A DNA stretch of 5,071 bases from positions 1 to 5,071 of the forward strand of contig JASLXW010000320.1 in assembly GCA_030740135.1 (NCBI GenBank), in the 5' to 3' direction. Made by a program: the position numbers and the translations under genes. The notes beneath the pieces are model-generated. The model was not told the DNA's origin. It ran no database searches and saw nothing but the letters and a program-made list of their open reading frames with translations. Each line of letters opens with the position of its first letter. The stretch's first letter is position 1. The stretch is from Nitrospinota bacterium. Lineage in GTDB: Bacteria; UBA8248; JACPRG01. Positions 1 to 5,071 of this stretch are shown one piece after another.

Positions 1-4
1 AGAT

Positions 5-919
5 TCATCGCCGCCCTCGGAATGACAGATTGGGGAATTTCAGACCCCTCAGAATCGTTTTTCCGCAACCTGCTAAGGAACAAGTTCGGCATTTCGTCAA
101 GTTTCTTTTTTCCGGGCAGAGCTTCAAGATGCCCAGACGGCACAGAGAGAAATCGTATTTCACCGGGTCCTCGGCATCGAACCGGCGGAGCCGCGCCGTG
201 ACCTCCAGGGCGGTCCGCCAGGACGGGGTCGGGCGGTCCGTCAAGCCGATGTAGCGGGCGATCCGGGAGACGTGCGCATCGAGCGGGACCACCAGTTTCG
301 CCGTCGAGACCTCGCGCCAGAGGCCAAAATCCAGGCCGTCCCCCCGCCGGACCATCCACCGCAGGAAGAGGTTGAGACGCTTGCAGGCGCTGCCGTCCCG
401 GGGGGAGGGCAGAAAGTAGCGCACCCCTTGACCGGCGCCGGGGAGGCCGCCCGGAGAAAATCTCCCGCGATCCAGCGACATCAGCCCTCCGACGAACCTC
501 GAAAGGGCGGGACCGACATCGGGCTCCTCCGGCCGGTATCCGCGCAGAAAGAAATCCCCCAGCGATCCGGTCTCTTCCATCGCCTGGCGCATCCAGTAGA
601 AGAGACAGCCGAGGTCCTCTCCGTTGTTGAACCTGTGGCGGAAGGGAATCAGCCGCTCCGCGTCCCGGGCCGGGTCGAATGCCCGGACGAACCCGGAAGG
701 GGACTTCCCGTCCGCCTCCATCAGGGCCAAGAGGCGCTTCACGCTCCGAACGATCTGGTCCACCTGTCCGTAGGCCAGTGCGGAGGCGATGAAGCCGACG
801 ACCTCCCGGTCCCGCGGCGTCCGGTATTGGTGGACGACCTCCAGCGGGTCCGGAGAGAGGCGCCGGATGTCGAAGGTCCGGTAGAGGTCCTCCAGCCGTC
901 TCTTGAGAGGGGACCCCAT
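5..919 (-). CDS. TIGR02757/DUF2400 family protein with Cys4 C-terminal cluster
   Basis: This is a 304-residue protein of the TIGR02757 (DUF2400) family, whose biochemical role is not established as far as I know. The family signature is clear: a block 'GSACKRLNLFLRWMVRR' (175-191), then 'DFGLW', 'PLDAHVSRIARYIGLT' (212-227), and 'DPVKYDFSLCRLGI' (251-264). The C-terminus carries four cysteines, C268-X8-C277-X2-C280-X4-C285, a spacing that resembles the 4Fe-4S loop of endonuclease III-type DNA glycosylases, and 'LDAH' (D214) sits where those enzymes have 'VDTH'. That parallel is inference. I chose the ATG at 919 because it overlaps the dtd stop by one base (TAATG), which suggests translational coupling. 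A TTG at 943 in the same frame would add eight residues and extend into dtd. It is the third gene of a minus-strand operon and ends with TGA four bases from the window edge. There is no signal peptide or membrane segment, so it is probably cytoplasmic. Family assignment is firm; function is open. Confidence 0.93.
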   Translation of the reverse strand: MGSPLKRRLEDLYRTFDIRRLSPDPLEVVHQYRTPRDREVVGFIASALAYGQVDQIVRSVKRLLALMEADGKSPSGFVRAFDPARDAERLIPFRHRFNNGEDLGCLFYWMRQAMEETGSLGDFFLRGYRPEEPDVGPALSRFVGGLMSLDRGRFSPGGLPGAGQGVRYFLPSPRDGSACKRLNLFLRWMVRRGDGLDFGLWREVSTAKLVVPLDAHVSRIARYIGLTDRPTPSWRTALEVTARLRRFDAEDPVKYDFSLCRLGILKLCPEKRNLTKCRTCSLAGCGKTILRGLKFPNLSFRGRR

Positions 920-1365
920 TAAAGGTCTTTCGAATCCAGGCAAATGGTGACCGGTCCCTGATTGACGAGGCGGACGTCCATCATCGCGCCGAAGACCCCC
1001 GTCTTGACCGGAATCTCCTTGGCCCGCAGGGTCCGGATGAATTCCTCATAGAGCGGTTCGGCCCAGTCGGGCTTCGCGGCCGAGGTGAAGGACGGCCTCC
1101 TTCCCTTCCGGCAATCCGCGAACAGTGTGAACTGGGAGACCACCAGGACCGAGCCCGCGATATCCAGCAGGGAGCGGTTGAATTTTCCCGTCTCGTCCTC
1201 GAAAATCCGGAGGTGGACGGTCTTTTCGGCCAGTCGGAGGATGTCTTCCTCGGTGTCTTCCTCTCCAACGCCCAACAGGATCAGAAAACCCGGGCCGATG
1301 GACGCCTCGATTTCCCCGTCAACGGCGACCGAGGCTTCACTGACCCTTTGCAAGACCGCGCGCAT
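919..1365 (-). CDS. dtd: D-aminoacyl-tRNA deacylase (DTD)
   Basis: This protein hydrolyses D-amino acids (and mischarged glycine) from tRNA, recycling the tRNA and keeping D-residues out of proteins. It is a cytoplasmic homodimer that proofreads in trans. Its 148 residues match the family length of about 145-150. The N-terminus '[17 protein letters not shown]' is typical. The active-site motif 'SQFTLFAD' is at 77-84, and the cross-subunit Gly-cisPro motif appears as 'NQGPVT' (135-140, G137-P138); most family members have Asp in place of this Gln. 'GRRPSF' (88-93) is also a family landmark. The ATG at 1365 has an upstream AGAGG, though only three bases separate it from the start, so the site is close. 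The gene lies 36 bases downstream of the Lon-domain gene and its TAA overlaps the next ATG, so it is the middle gene of a three-gene operon. Confidence 0.97.
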   Translation of the reverse strand: MRAVLQRVSEASVAVDGEIEASIGPGFLILLGVGEEDTEEDILRLAEKTVHLRIFEDETGKFNRSLLDIAGSVLVVSQFTLFADCRKGRRPSFTSAAKPDWAEPLYEEFIRTLRAKEIPVKTGVFGAMMDVRLVNQGPVTICLDSKDL

Positions 1366-1401
1366 TCGCCTCTTTCGGTGGAGGATTCCGGCGGCCGGGG
1401 G

Positions 1402-2058
1402 TCAGTTGAGGGACGCGAGCTCGCCCCGGAGCACGGTCGTCAACAGCTTCACCCTTTCCTCGGGGTCGTCGGCCTCGAATATCCGCTGCTTCAACCCGAG
1501 CTGGACGCTCAGGATGGACCCCAGATAGTTGGTGATGTCCAGGGCGCTCTCCAGGAGACGGAGCCGGGCCAGGATGCCTGTGCGCACCTCGCTGTCCTGC
1601 CTGTAGAGGGTCCGCTCGAAGAGCCGCACCATCGCTTCTCCGGCCGCGCGGAGCTTCTCGGAATCCTCCCAGCCGGTCTCTTCCAGGATGTCCACTTCGG
1701 CGATGAGATACGGCTCCCGTTGCACGTAGTCCCGGACCCGGTAACGGCTGAGTCCCCGCAGGACGATGTCCATGTTTCCGCCGGGATGTTTGACGACTTT
1801 CGAAATCCGCCCAAGCCCCCCGACGTCGTAACACTCGATCTTCCCCTCCTCCCAACCCGGCTTCATCAGCATCATCCCCAGGTAGCGGTCTCCTTCGAGA
1901 CAGTCGGAGACCATCTTGCGGTACCGCGCCTCGAAGATGTGCAGGGGCATAGAGGTGTTGGGGAAGAAAATAACGTTCGGCAGCGGAAATACGGGAATTC
2001 GGCGCGGAAGCGGACGCTCTTCCAATGGATTCCCCTCCCGGGGTTCATCAGGGGCCAT
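1402..2058 (-). CDS. Stand-alone Lon N-terminal (LON substrate-binding) domain protein
   Basis: A 218-residue protein that matches the N-terminal substrate-binding domain of Lon protease and nothing more: no AAA+ ATPase segment and no Ser-Lys protease domain follow. The diagnostic region is 'IPVFPLPNVIFFPN' (21-34) followed by 'MPLHIFEARYRKMV' (37-50). Later come 'YDVGGLGRI' (77-85) and 'VLRGLSRYRV' (99-108), the usual later strands of the LON domain. The C-terminal 90 residues are mostly charged and helical in character. Such proteins are widespread in bacteria and usually annotated as LON peptidase substrate-binding domain proteins; the partner and role are unknown. I use the ATG at 2058; a GTG at 2061 directly before it is equally possible and changes only one residue. 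No strong Shine-Dalgarno sequence is visible. It is first in the operon with dtd and the DUF2400 gene, behind a candidate promoter at 2102-2131. Confidence 0.93.
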   Translation of the reverse strand: MAPDEPREGNPLEERPLPRRIPVFPLPNVIFFPNTSMPLHIFEARYRKMVSDCLEGDRYLGMMLMKPGWEEGKIECYDVGGLGRISKVVKHPGGNMDIVLRGLSRYRVRDYVQREPYLIAEVDILEETGWEDSEKLRAAGEAMVRLFERTLYRQDSEVRTGILARLRLLESALDITNYLGSILSVQLGLKQRIFEADDPEERVKLLTTVLRGELASLN

Positions 2059-2101
2059 CACCGCAAAGGTCCGAGTGAAACGTCTGTCCGCCCATCTATC
2101 C

Positions 2102-2131
2102 AGTATAGGGCGATGGGATCATCCTCTCCAA
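2102..2131 (-). promoter_or_regulatory. Candidate sigma-70-type promoter for the Lon-domain/dtd/DUF2400 operon
   Basis: On the minus strand, TATACT (2107-2102) matches the -10 consensus at five of six positions. TTGGAG (2131-2126) lies 18 bases upstream as a weak -35, matching mainly at TTG. Transcription would start near 2095, giving a leader of roughly 35 bases before the start codon at 2058. The position at the head of the operon and in the 211-base divergent gap supports it; the weak -35 and the lack of a comparison set limit confidence. I saw no equally good promoter for the plus-strand VOC gene in the same gap. Confidence 0.4.
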
Positions 2132-2269
2132 CGATTTTCGGATCGGGCGCACCGCTTCGCGGCGTGAAACGGAAATTTCCTCCCACCACCGACCCGGAGT
2201 TTGATATCCTCTCCCTTATCCACGGAATCCGGATGAACCGTGCGGGCGGGCGAAAGAAGGAGAGACGGT

Positions 2270-2746
2270 ATGGGGCGTTTGAAGCGGCTTCAACATGTGG
2301 GCATCAAGGTTTCGGAGATCGGGCGCTCGATCTCCTGGTATCAGGACGTCCTGGGCCTGAAGGTCTCGGACCGGTTTGAACCGGGCCAGGCGCCCGGCTA
2401 TCCGGGGCTTTGCCCGATGCGCTGTGAGCGGGACCATCATCACGTGAATCTGCTCTTCGGCGCCGGATGGACGGACAAAGAGAGCCGGGGTGACACCGGC
2501 GCGGACGATAACACCGATGTCGGCGTCCACCATATTGCCTTCGAGGCCGGGCCCCGCGAAGACTTCGACGCCATGCTCGATGAGATCAAGGCGAAGGGGA
2601 TCGAGATTGTCATGGGGCCTACGAAGCACCGCCCCACGCATCCCGAGGGCGACGGCTCCGTCGGAGAAAACCGCTCATTTTATATTGTGGACCCGGACAT
2701 GAACCGGGTCGAGATCTTCTGCGAGATGCTTCGGTTCGATGAATGA
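2270..2746 (+). CDS. VOC superfamily metalloprotein (glyoxalase/extradiol dioxygenase-like)
   Basis: A 158-residue protein with one vicinal-oxygen-chelate domain pair. The first module opens with 'LQHVGIKVSEIGRSISWYQD' (7-26) and 'VLGLKV'. The second has 'VGVHHIAFEAGPREDFDAML' (84-103), then 'FYIVDPDMNRVEIFCEM' (137-153). Likely metal ligands are H9, H88 and E148, the His-His-Glu set used by extradiol dioxygenases and related VOC enzymes. A further 'DHHHVNLLF' (55-63) faces the same region. The closing 'DPDMNRVEIFCE' is most like catechol-2,3-dioxygenase-type members, but length alone allows a lyase, isomerase or dioxygenase, so the substrate cannot be named. The ATG at 2270 is preceded by AAGGAG (2257-2262) at seven bases; a GTG at 2240 in frame lacks a comparable site. 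It is transcribed away from the Lon-domain operon, and 205 bases of repeat-rich DNA separate it from the next gene. Probably cytoplasmic. Confidence 0.92.
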   Translation: MGRLKRLQHVGIKVSEIGRSISWYQDVLGLKVSDRFEPGQAPGYPGLCPMRCERDHHHVNLLFGAGWTDKESRGDTGADDNTDVGVHHIAFEAGPREDFDAMLDEIKAKGIEIVMGPTKHRPTHPEGDGSVGENRSFYIVDPDMNRVEIFCEMLRFDE

Positions 2747-2796
2747 TTTAGGAAGGAAAAGTCGCAAGAGCCAGTTTCACTGTACAGATGATGGGG

Positions 2797-2841
2797 CCGC
2801 GCTTAACAGACGAGTTGCAGTCTGACCGCCTCCAAGCGCGG
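2797..2841. repeat. Nested inverted repeat (two-stem hairpin)
   Basis: An outer stem CCGCGCTT (2797-2804) pairs perfectly with AAGCGCGG (2834-2841). Inside it CAGAC (2807-2811) pairs with GTCTG (2820-2824) around an eight-base loop. All pairs are Watson-Crick, so the sequence does not say which strand is the functional one. No T tract follows on either side, so this is not an ordinary intrinsic terminator. It lies about 50 bases after the VOC gene stop and is the first of three inverted repeats in this gap. Confidence 0.5.
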
Positions 2842-2845
2842 GTAA

Positions 2846-2866
2846 GGCCAAGCCGCAGGCTTGGCC
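2846..2866. repeat. Perfect 9-bp inverted repeat with 3-base loop
   Basis: GGCCAAGCC (2846-2854) and GGCTTGGCC (2858-2866) form a perfect nine-base-pair stem around GCA. It is followed on the plus strand by GCAAAAAG and not by a T tract, so termination would have to be by another mechanism; on the minus strand the downstream sequence is also not T-rich. It could be a transcript-stabilising or Rho-blocking hairpin between the VOC and M24 genes, or a copy of a dispersed REP-like repeat. One window cannot decide between these. Confidence 0.6.
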
Positions 2867-2880
2867 GCAAAAAGTTCTAA

Positions 2881-2917
2881 GGGGGGTGGGGGGGGCCATC
2901 TAACAACAAGCCCCCCC
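2881..2917. repeat. Long G tract with matching C tract (possible hairpin or quadruplex)
   Basis: Six Gs (2881-2886), a T and eight Gs (2888-2895) are followed 15 bases later by seven Cs (2911-2917). G2889-2895 and C2911-2917 can form a seven-pair stem with the loop at 2896-2910. The two adjacent G runs could alternatively form a two-tier quadruplex on the plus strand. The tract lies only some 35-70 bases before the M24 gene start, so it would fall in that gene's promoter or leader. Long homopolymers are prone to length change, and also to sequencing and assembly error. Confidence 0.5.
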
Positions 2918-2951
2918 AGGGTCTTCATCCTTCGCCTATAAGAGGTTTTTC

Positions 2952-4121
2952 ATGGACCGAGCGAAACTTGACGCCTTGATGGACGACTCGGGTCTGGACG
3001 CCCTTCTGGCCTCCTCGCCGGAGAACATCTACTACACCAGCCGGTTTCCGGTTCCGCTGACGGCGGGCAATCGCGGGCTGTCCCTTCTCCTTCGGACCTC
3101 CGAGGCCGTCGCCGTCCTCTTGCCCAAGGGAAGGGCGCCGATCCTGCTCTGCACCGTCGGCCTGGCCGGACTGGCGGACGTCCACAGCCCCGGAATGGAG
3201 ACGCGCCATTCGGGAACCGGGATGCATATCGATTGGCCCGAAGGGACCGAGCGCAAGGTCAACGCGCCGACGCCGCCTGAGAACCTTTCGGCCACGCTGA
3301 AGGAGCTGGGGCTGGACCGGGGCCGCCTGGGCATCGAGATGGCGCCCCTCTCGGCGGTCACCCTCGGGCGCCTGCAAGCAAAGCTTCCGGACCTTTCCTT
3401 CGCCGACGCGCGGCCCGCGTTCTTCAAGCTGCGGCAAGTCAAGACCCGGGCGGAGATCGACCGGATGCGCCATGCGAACCGCGTGAACACGGCGGCCATC
3501 CGCGCGGCGCTGGACGTGATTCGCGGCGGCGCGATTGAACAAGACGTCCTGGAGGCGTTCAAGTCGAAGGTCAGGGAGATGGGCTGTGACTGGGAGTCGG
3601 CCGCTTTGGGCGCGGGACCGCAGAGCGGGGAGTCTTACAACATCGCCGGTGATTACGTCTTGAACCCGGGCGACGCCGTGCGCTTCGATGTCACCGCCGT
3701 CCACGAGTTTTATTTCTCGGACCTGTCCCGGTGCGCGACCGTGGGCGATCCCTCGGCGGCCGTCCGGCGGCTTTACGACGCGCTCTTAGAAGCCCAGCAG
3801 GAGATGATGGCGGCCGTCCGGCCCGGCGTCCCCGCCGCCGAGTTGTTCCGGATCGGCGTGGAGAAGGTCAAGGCCGCGGGATACGGACACTATGCGCGCG
3901 GAAACATGGGCCACGGCCTGGGCCTGGGCCACTACGAAGAGCCCTTCATCACGCCCGATAACGACACGCCGCTGGAGACCGGGATGACGCTGGCCATCGA
4001 GGCTCCCTACTATGTGGCGGGGGAGTACGGACTCAACGTCGAGAACAACGTCCTGGTTACGGAGGCGGGGTGCGAGGTCCTGGACGACGACCTGTCGTTG
4101 GATCTCTTCCATTGCGGTTGA
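2952..4121 (+). CDS. M24 family metallopeptidase (Xaa-Pro dipeptidase/creatinase-like)
   Basis: A 389-residue enzyme with the two-domain layout of the M24B group: a creatinase-like N-terminal domain (about 1-155, starting 'MDRAKLDALMDDSGLDALLA') and a pita-bread catalytic domain (about 165-389). All five dinuclear metal ligands are visible: D246 in 'VRFDVTAV', D257 in 'FSDLSR', H321 in 'MGHGLGLG', E350 in 'LAIEAPYY' and E364 in 'LNVENNVLV'. A second His, H327 in 'GHYEEPFI', matches the usual active-site His-Glu-x-Pro region with one extra residue. Intact ligands argue for a real hydrolase, most likely an Xaa-Pro dipeptidase, rather than creatinase, which is metal-free. The family also includes hydrolases of small N-acyl compounds, so the substrate is uncertain. 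The ATG at 2952 has AGAGG (2941-2945) six bases upstream. No signal peptide is seen. The ridA-like gene follows 129 bases downstream in the same direction. Confidence 0.95.
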   Translation: MDRAKLDALMDDSGLDALLASSPENIYYTSRFPVPLTAGNRGLSLLLRTSEAVAVLLPKGRAPILLCTVGLAGLADVHSPGMETRHSGTGMHIDWPEGTERKVNAPTPPENLSATLKELGLDRGRLGIEMAPLSAVTLGRLQAKLPDLSFADARPAFFKLRQVKTRAEIDRMRHANRVNTAAIRAALDVIRGGAIEQDVLEAFKSKVREMGCDWESAALGAGPQSGESYNIAGDYVLNPGDAVRFDVTAVHEFYFSDLSRCATVGDPSAAVRRLYDALLEAQQEMMAAVRPGVPAAELFRIGVEKVKAAGYGHYARGNMGHGLGLGHYEEPFITPDNDTPLETGMTLAIEAPYYVAGEYGLNVENNVLVTEAGCEVLDDDLSLDLFHCG

Positions 4122-4146
4122 GGGGAGTCGAGATTCCGAAAACCCT

Positions 4147-4207
4147 CTTTCTCGCAAACCGCTGAGAACTTCATGCCTCCGGTGAGAAGTTTTCGAGAGC
4201 GAGGGGG
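4147..4207 (+). promoter_or_regulatory. Possible RNA hairpin upstream of the ridA-like gene
   Basis: The plus-strand RNA can fold into a two-part hairpin. The outer stem is 4147-4155 with 4199-4207 (nine pairs, three of them G-U). An asymmetric internal loop follows, then an inner stem of 4163-4172 with 4186-4195 (ten pairs, two of them G-U) and a 13-base loop. The five G-U pairs would become A-C mismatches on the opposite strand, so any RNA structure belongs to the sense transcript. It ends about 30 bases before the ribosome binding site AAGGAG (4239-4244). No T tract follows, so it is not a standard terminator. It matches no riboswitch class I recognise. Confidence 0.3.
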
Positions 4208-4250
4208 CGAAGGTCAACCGAACCGCTTCCGGTCATGGAAGGAGAGGGGC

Positions 4251-4631
4251 ATGAAAAAAGAAGTGATTCATCCGCCGGGGGTGGCTCGGGGGATCGTCCC
4301 GCATTCCCTGGGGATGGCGTTCGGGGACCTGATCTTCTGCTCGGGTCAGTTCGGCCTGGACCCCGAGACCGGCAAGCTGGTCGCGGGGGGGATCGGTCCC
4401 GAGACTCGGCAGTGCTGCGAGAACCTCAAGCGCATCCTCGACGCCGCCGGCTCCTCCCTGGAGAGGGCCCTCAAAGTGACCATCTTCATGGCCGACGTCT
4501 CCGAGCTCATGGAGATGAACGAGGTCTTCAACGAATATTTCCCGGCCGAGCCGCCCGTGCGAACGACCAACGCCGTCAAAGGGCACGTCCACGGCGCGGG
4601 CGTTCAGATCGAGATGATCGCCCACCGGTGA
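4251..4631 (+). CDS. RidA/YjgF/YER057c/UK114 family enamine/imine deaminase
   Basis: A 126-residue protein of the Rid family, which usually forms a trimer and speeds hydrolysis of reactive enamine/imine intermediates such as 2-aminoacrylate made by PLP enzymes. Visible landmarks are 'DLIFCSGQFGLDPETGKLV' (26-44), 'ETRQCCENLKRILDAAG' (51-67), 'VTIFMADVSELMEMNEVFNE' (76-95) and the C-terminal 'VQIEMIA' (118-124). The substrate-binding arginine is present as R104 in 'PPVRTT', and the acidic residue as E121. One difference is 'VPHS' (16-19), where RidA proteins usually have Pro-Tyr-Ser; the missing tyrosine may change activity. Length matches the family. The ATG at 4251 is preceded by AAGGAG (4239-4244) at six bases; an in-frame upstream ATG at 4173 lies inside the hairpin loop and has no ribosome site. 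It sits after the M24 peptidase gene, possibly on the same transcript. Confidence 0.94.
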   Translation: MKKEVIHPPGVARGIVPHSLGMAFGDLIFCSGQFGLDPETGKLVAGGIGPETRQCCENLKRILDAAGSSLERALKVTIFMADVSELMEMNEVFNEYFPAEPPVRTTNAVKGHVHGAGVQIEMIAHR

Positions 4632-4686
4632 CGATAACGGTGAATTTCAAAACACATTTATATTACAACCCAACGGCTCGGAAACC

Positions 4687-4827
4687 ATGTCGGAATGTTT
4701 GAACATCGCCGAGATCATCAAAGACGTTTTTGGCCGTTTCGATAACAAGTTTGCGGAAACTCATGAAACCCGAATAAACCCCCGTCACGCGGACCTGAAG
4801 ATGAATCTTATCTATCGGATCCGCTGA
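4687..4827 (+). CDS. Small hypothetical ORF (46 aa), possibly a decayed gene
   Basis: ATG to TGA encodes a 46-residue peptide beginning 'MSECLNIAEIIKDVFGRFDN'. The first 25 residues look amphipathic and protein-like, but no family is recognised with confidence, and the ATG has no good Shine-Dalgarno sequence. The frame stays open upstream through the 55 bases after the ridA stop, so the true start could be elsewhere or missing. Downstream the same frame is broken by TGA at 4825-4827 and again about 75 bases later, which would fit the 5' remnant of a longer gene. The opening is faintly like the N-terminus of some IS91-type transposases, but the cysteine cluster those carry next is absent, so I do not assign it. 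Confidence 0.25.
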   Translation: MSECLNIAEIIKDVFGRFDNKFAETHETRINPRHADLKMNLIYRIR

Positions 4828-5005
4828 TGTGCGTTGGAAGATAGGGATGGAACCCGATTCCTACGGCCATTGGCTCCTTCCCTGGATTGATCAACTCGGT
4901 GGTGGCGTCCAGTGTGTCATGGGAAAGCGCATAGCGCGGTTGAACCTGAAATGGGAAAGAGAAATTCTGATCTGTGACATTTGCGGAGCTGATCTGCCCT
5001 GCTCC

Positions 5006-5071
5006 CTAAAGTTGTACCACTTTTTGGGTTAGTCTCTTCTCCTCGATGTCCGAAATTTCAGGGTTGCCCAG
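5006..5071 (-). CDS. Possible C-terminal end of a gene entering from the right edge
   Basis: On the minus strand the frame is open from the window edge at 5071 down to TAG at 5008-5006, giving 21 residues that start 'LGNPEISDIEEKRL' and end 'VVQL'. The residues are mixed and charged as in a real protein tail, but the stretch is too short to identify. It overlaps the doubtful plus-strand frame at 4829-5032, so at most one of the two is likely to be real. If it is a gene, it converges on the ridA side. Confidence 0.25.
   Translation of the reverse strand: MGNPEISDIEEKRLTQKVVQL

Larger units (their letters stand above)
4632..5071. other. AT-richer region with no convincing gene
   Basis: After the ridA stop the composition changes: hand counts of 60-base lines give 45% G+C (4681-4740), 50% (4741-4800) and 47% (4921-4980), against 67% for a line inside ridA. 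No open frame has both a ribosome site and a recognisable domain. It holds a 46-codon frame, a 67-codon GTG-start frame (4829-5032) with no ribosome site, and a reading frame entering from the right edge on the minus strand. A short stem CACCG/CGGTG (4623-4627 with 4638-4642) spans the ridA stop but lacks a T tract. A seven-base inverted pair AACCCAA (4667-4673)/TTGGGTT (5024-5030) is too short to count as element ends. The region may be intergenic, decayed coding sequence or the edge of acquired DNA. Confidence 0.6.

Noticed and set aside
272..922. A 216-codon plus-strand open frame
   Set aside because: It lies wholly antisense to the well-supported DUF2400 gene and its translation is rich in Arg, Pro and Gly without any motif.
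2201..2220. TTGATA as a -35 element for the VOC gene
   Set aside because: No acceptable -10 hexamer lies 16-18 bases downstream.
1213..2379. A 388-codon plus-strand open frame
   Set aside because: It runs antisense to most of the Lon-domain gene and the start of dtd and overlaps the VOC start. The translation has no recognisable domain, and long antisense frames are expected in GC-rich coding DNA.
2801..2880. An integron attC-like site: GCTTAAC fits the RYYYAAC core and is followed by GTTGCAGTCTGACCG, similar to an attC L'' box
   Set aside because: The matching right half (an L' box and a GTTRRRY core complementary to the left) is not found; the nearest candidate, GTTCTAAGG, does not fit. 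No integrase or cassette array is seen.
2925..3704. A 259-codon minus-strand open frame
   Set aside because: It is antisense to the M24 gene, whose five metal ligands prove the plus-strand frame.
4667..5030. AACCCAA/TTGGGTT as terminal inverted repeats of a small mobile element
   Set aside because: Seven bases over a 350-base span is expected by chance, and there is no target-site duplication or transposase between them.
4829..5032. A 67-codon GTG-start frame with 'CDICGADLPC', possibly zinc-binding
   Set aside because: There is no ribosome binding site, the cysteine pattern is too short to assign, and it conflicts with the minus-strand frame at the right edge.

Overview
The window holds six complete protein genes of housekeeping type in two oppositely directed groups, followed by about 440 bases of AT-richer DNA with no convincing gene. 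The coding part is GC-rich: one 60-base line inside the RidA gene counts to 67% G+C. Together with a DUF2400/TIGR02757 protein, a stand-alone Lon N-terminal domain protein and a bacterial-type D-aminoacyl-tRNA deacylase, this suggests a free-living Gram-negative bacterium, perhaps Desulfobacterota, Nitrospirota or a similar lineage. That placement is inference from gene content only; there is no rRNA or other marker here.

Left group, minus strand (5-2058): reading leftwards, a Lon N-terminal (substrate-binding) domain protein, dtd (D-aminoacyl-tRNA deacylase) and a TIGR02757/DUF2400 protein form a compact operon. The dtd stop overlaps the DUF2400 ATG by one base (TAATG). A candidate sigma-70-type promoter lies just upstream of the first gene. 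The theme is loosely protein and nucleic acid quality control, but the Lon-domain and DUF2400 proteins have no settled role.

Right group, plus strand (2270-4631): a single-domain glyoxalase/extradiol-dioxygenase (VOC) protein, an M24-family metallopeptidase (Xaa-Pro dipeptidase/creatinase type, all five metal ligands visible) and a RidA-family enamine/imine deaminase. Each has a good Shine-Dalgarno sequence. They are separated by 205 and 129 bases, so they need not be one operon. The 205-base gap holds three successive inverted repeats and a long G tract. The 129-base gap holds a long hairpin rich in G-U pairs just before the ridA ribosome binding site.

Right end (4632-5071): G+C falls to about 45-50% in hand-counted lines, codon structure breaks down, and only small doubtful open frames remain, including a minus-strand reading frame that enters from beyond the right edge. 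This may be a junction with foreign DNA or a degraded gene.

I found no CRISPR array, tRNA, rRNA, complete insertion sequence or defence system. The most interesting points are the endonuclease III-like C-terminal half of the DUF2400 protein and the two structured intergenic regions.
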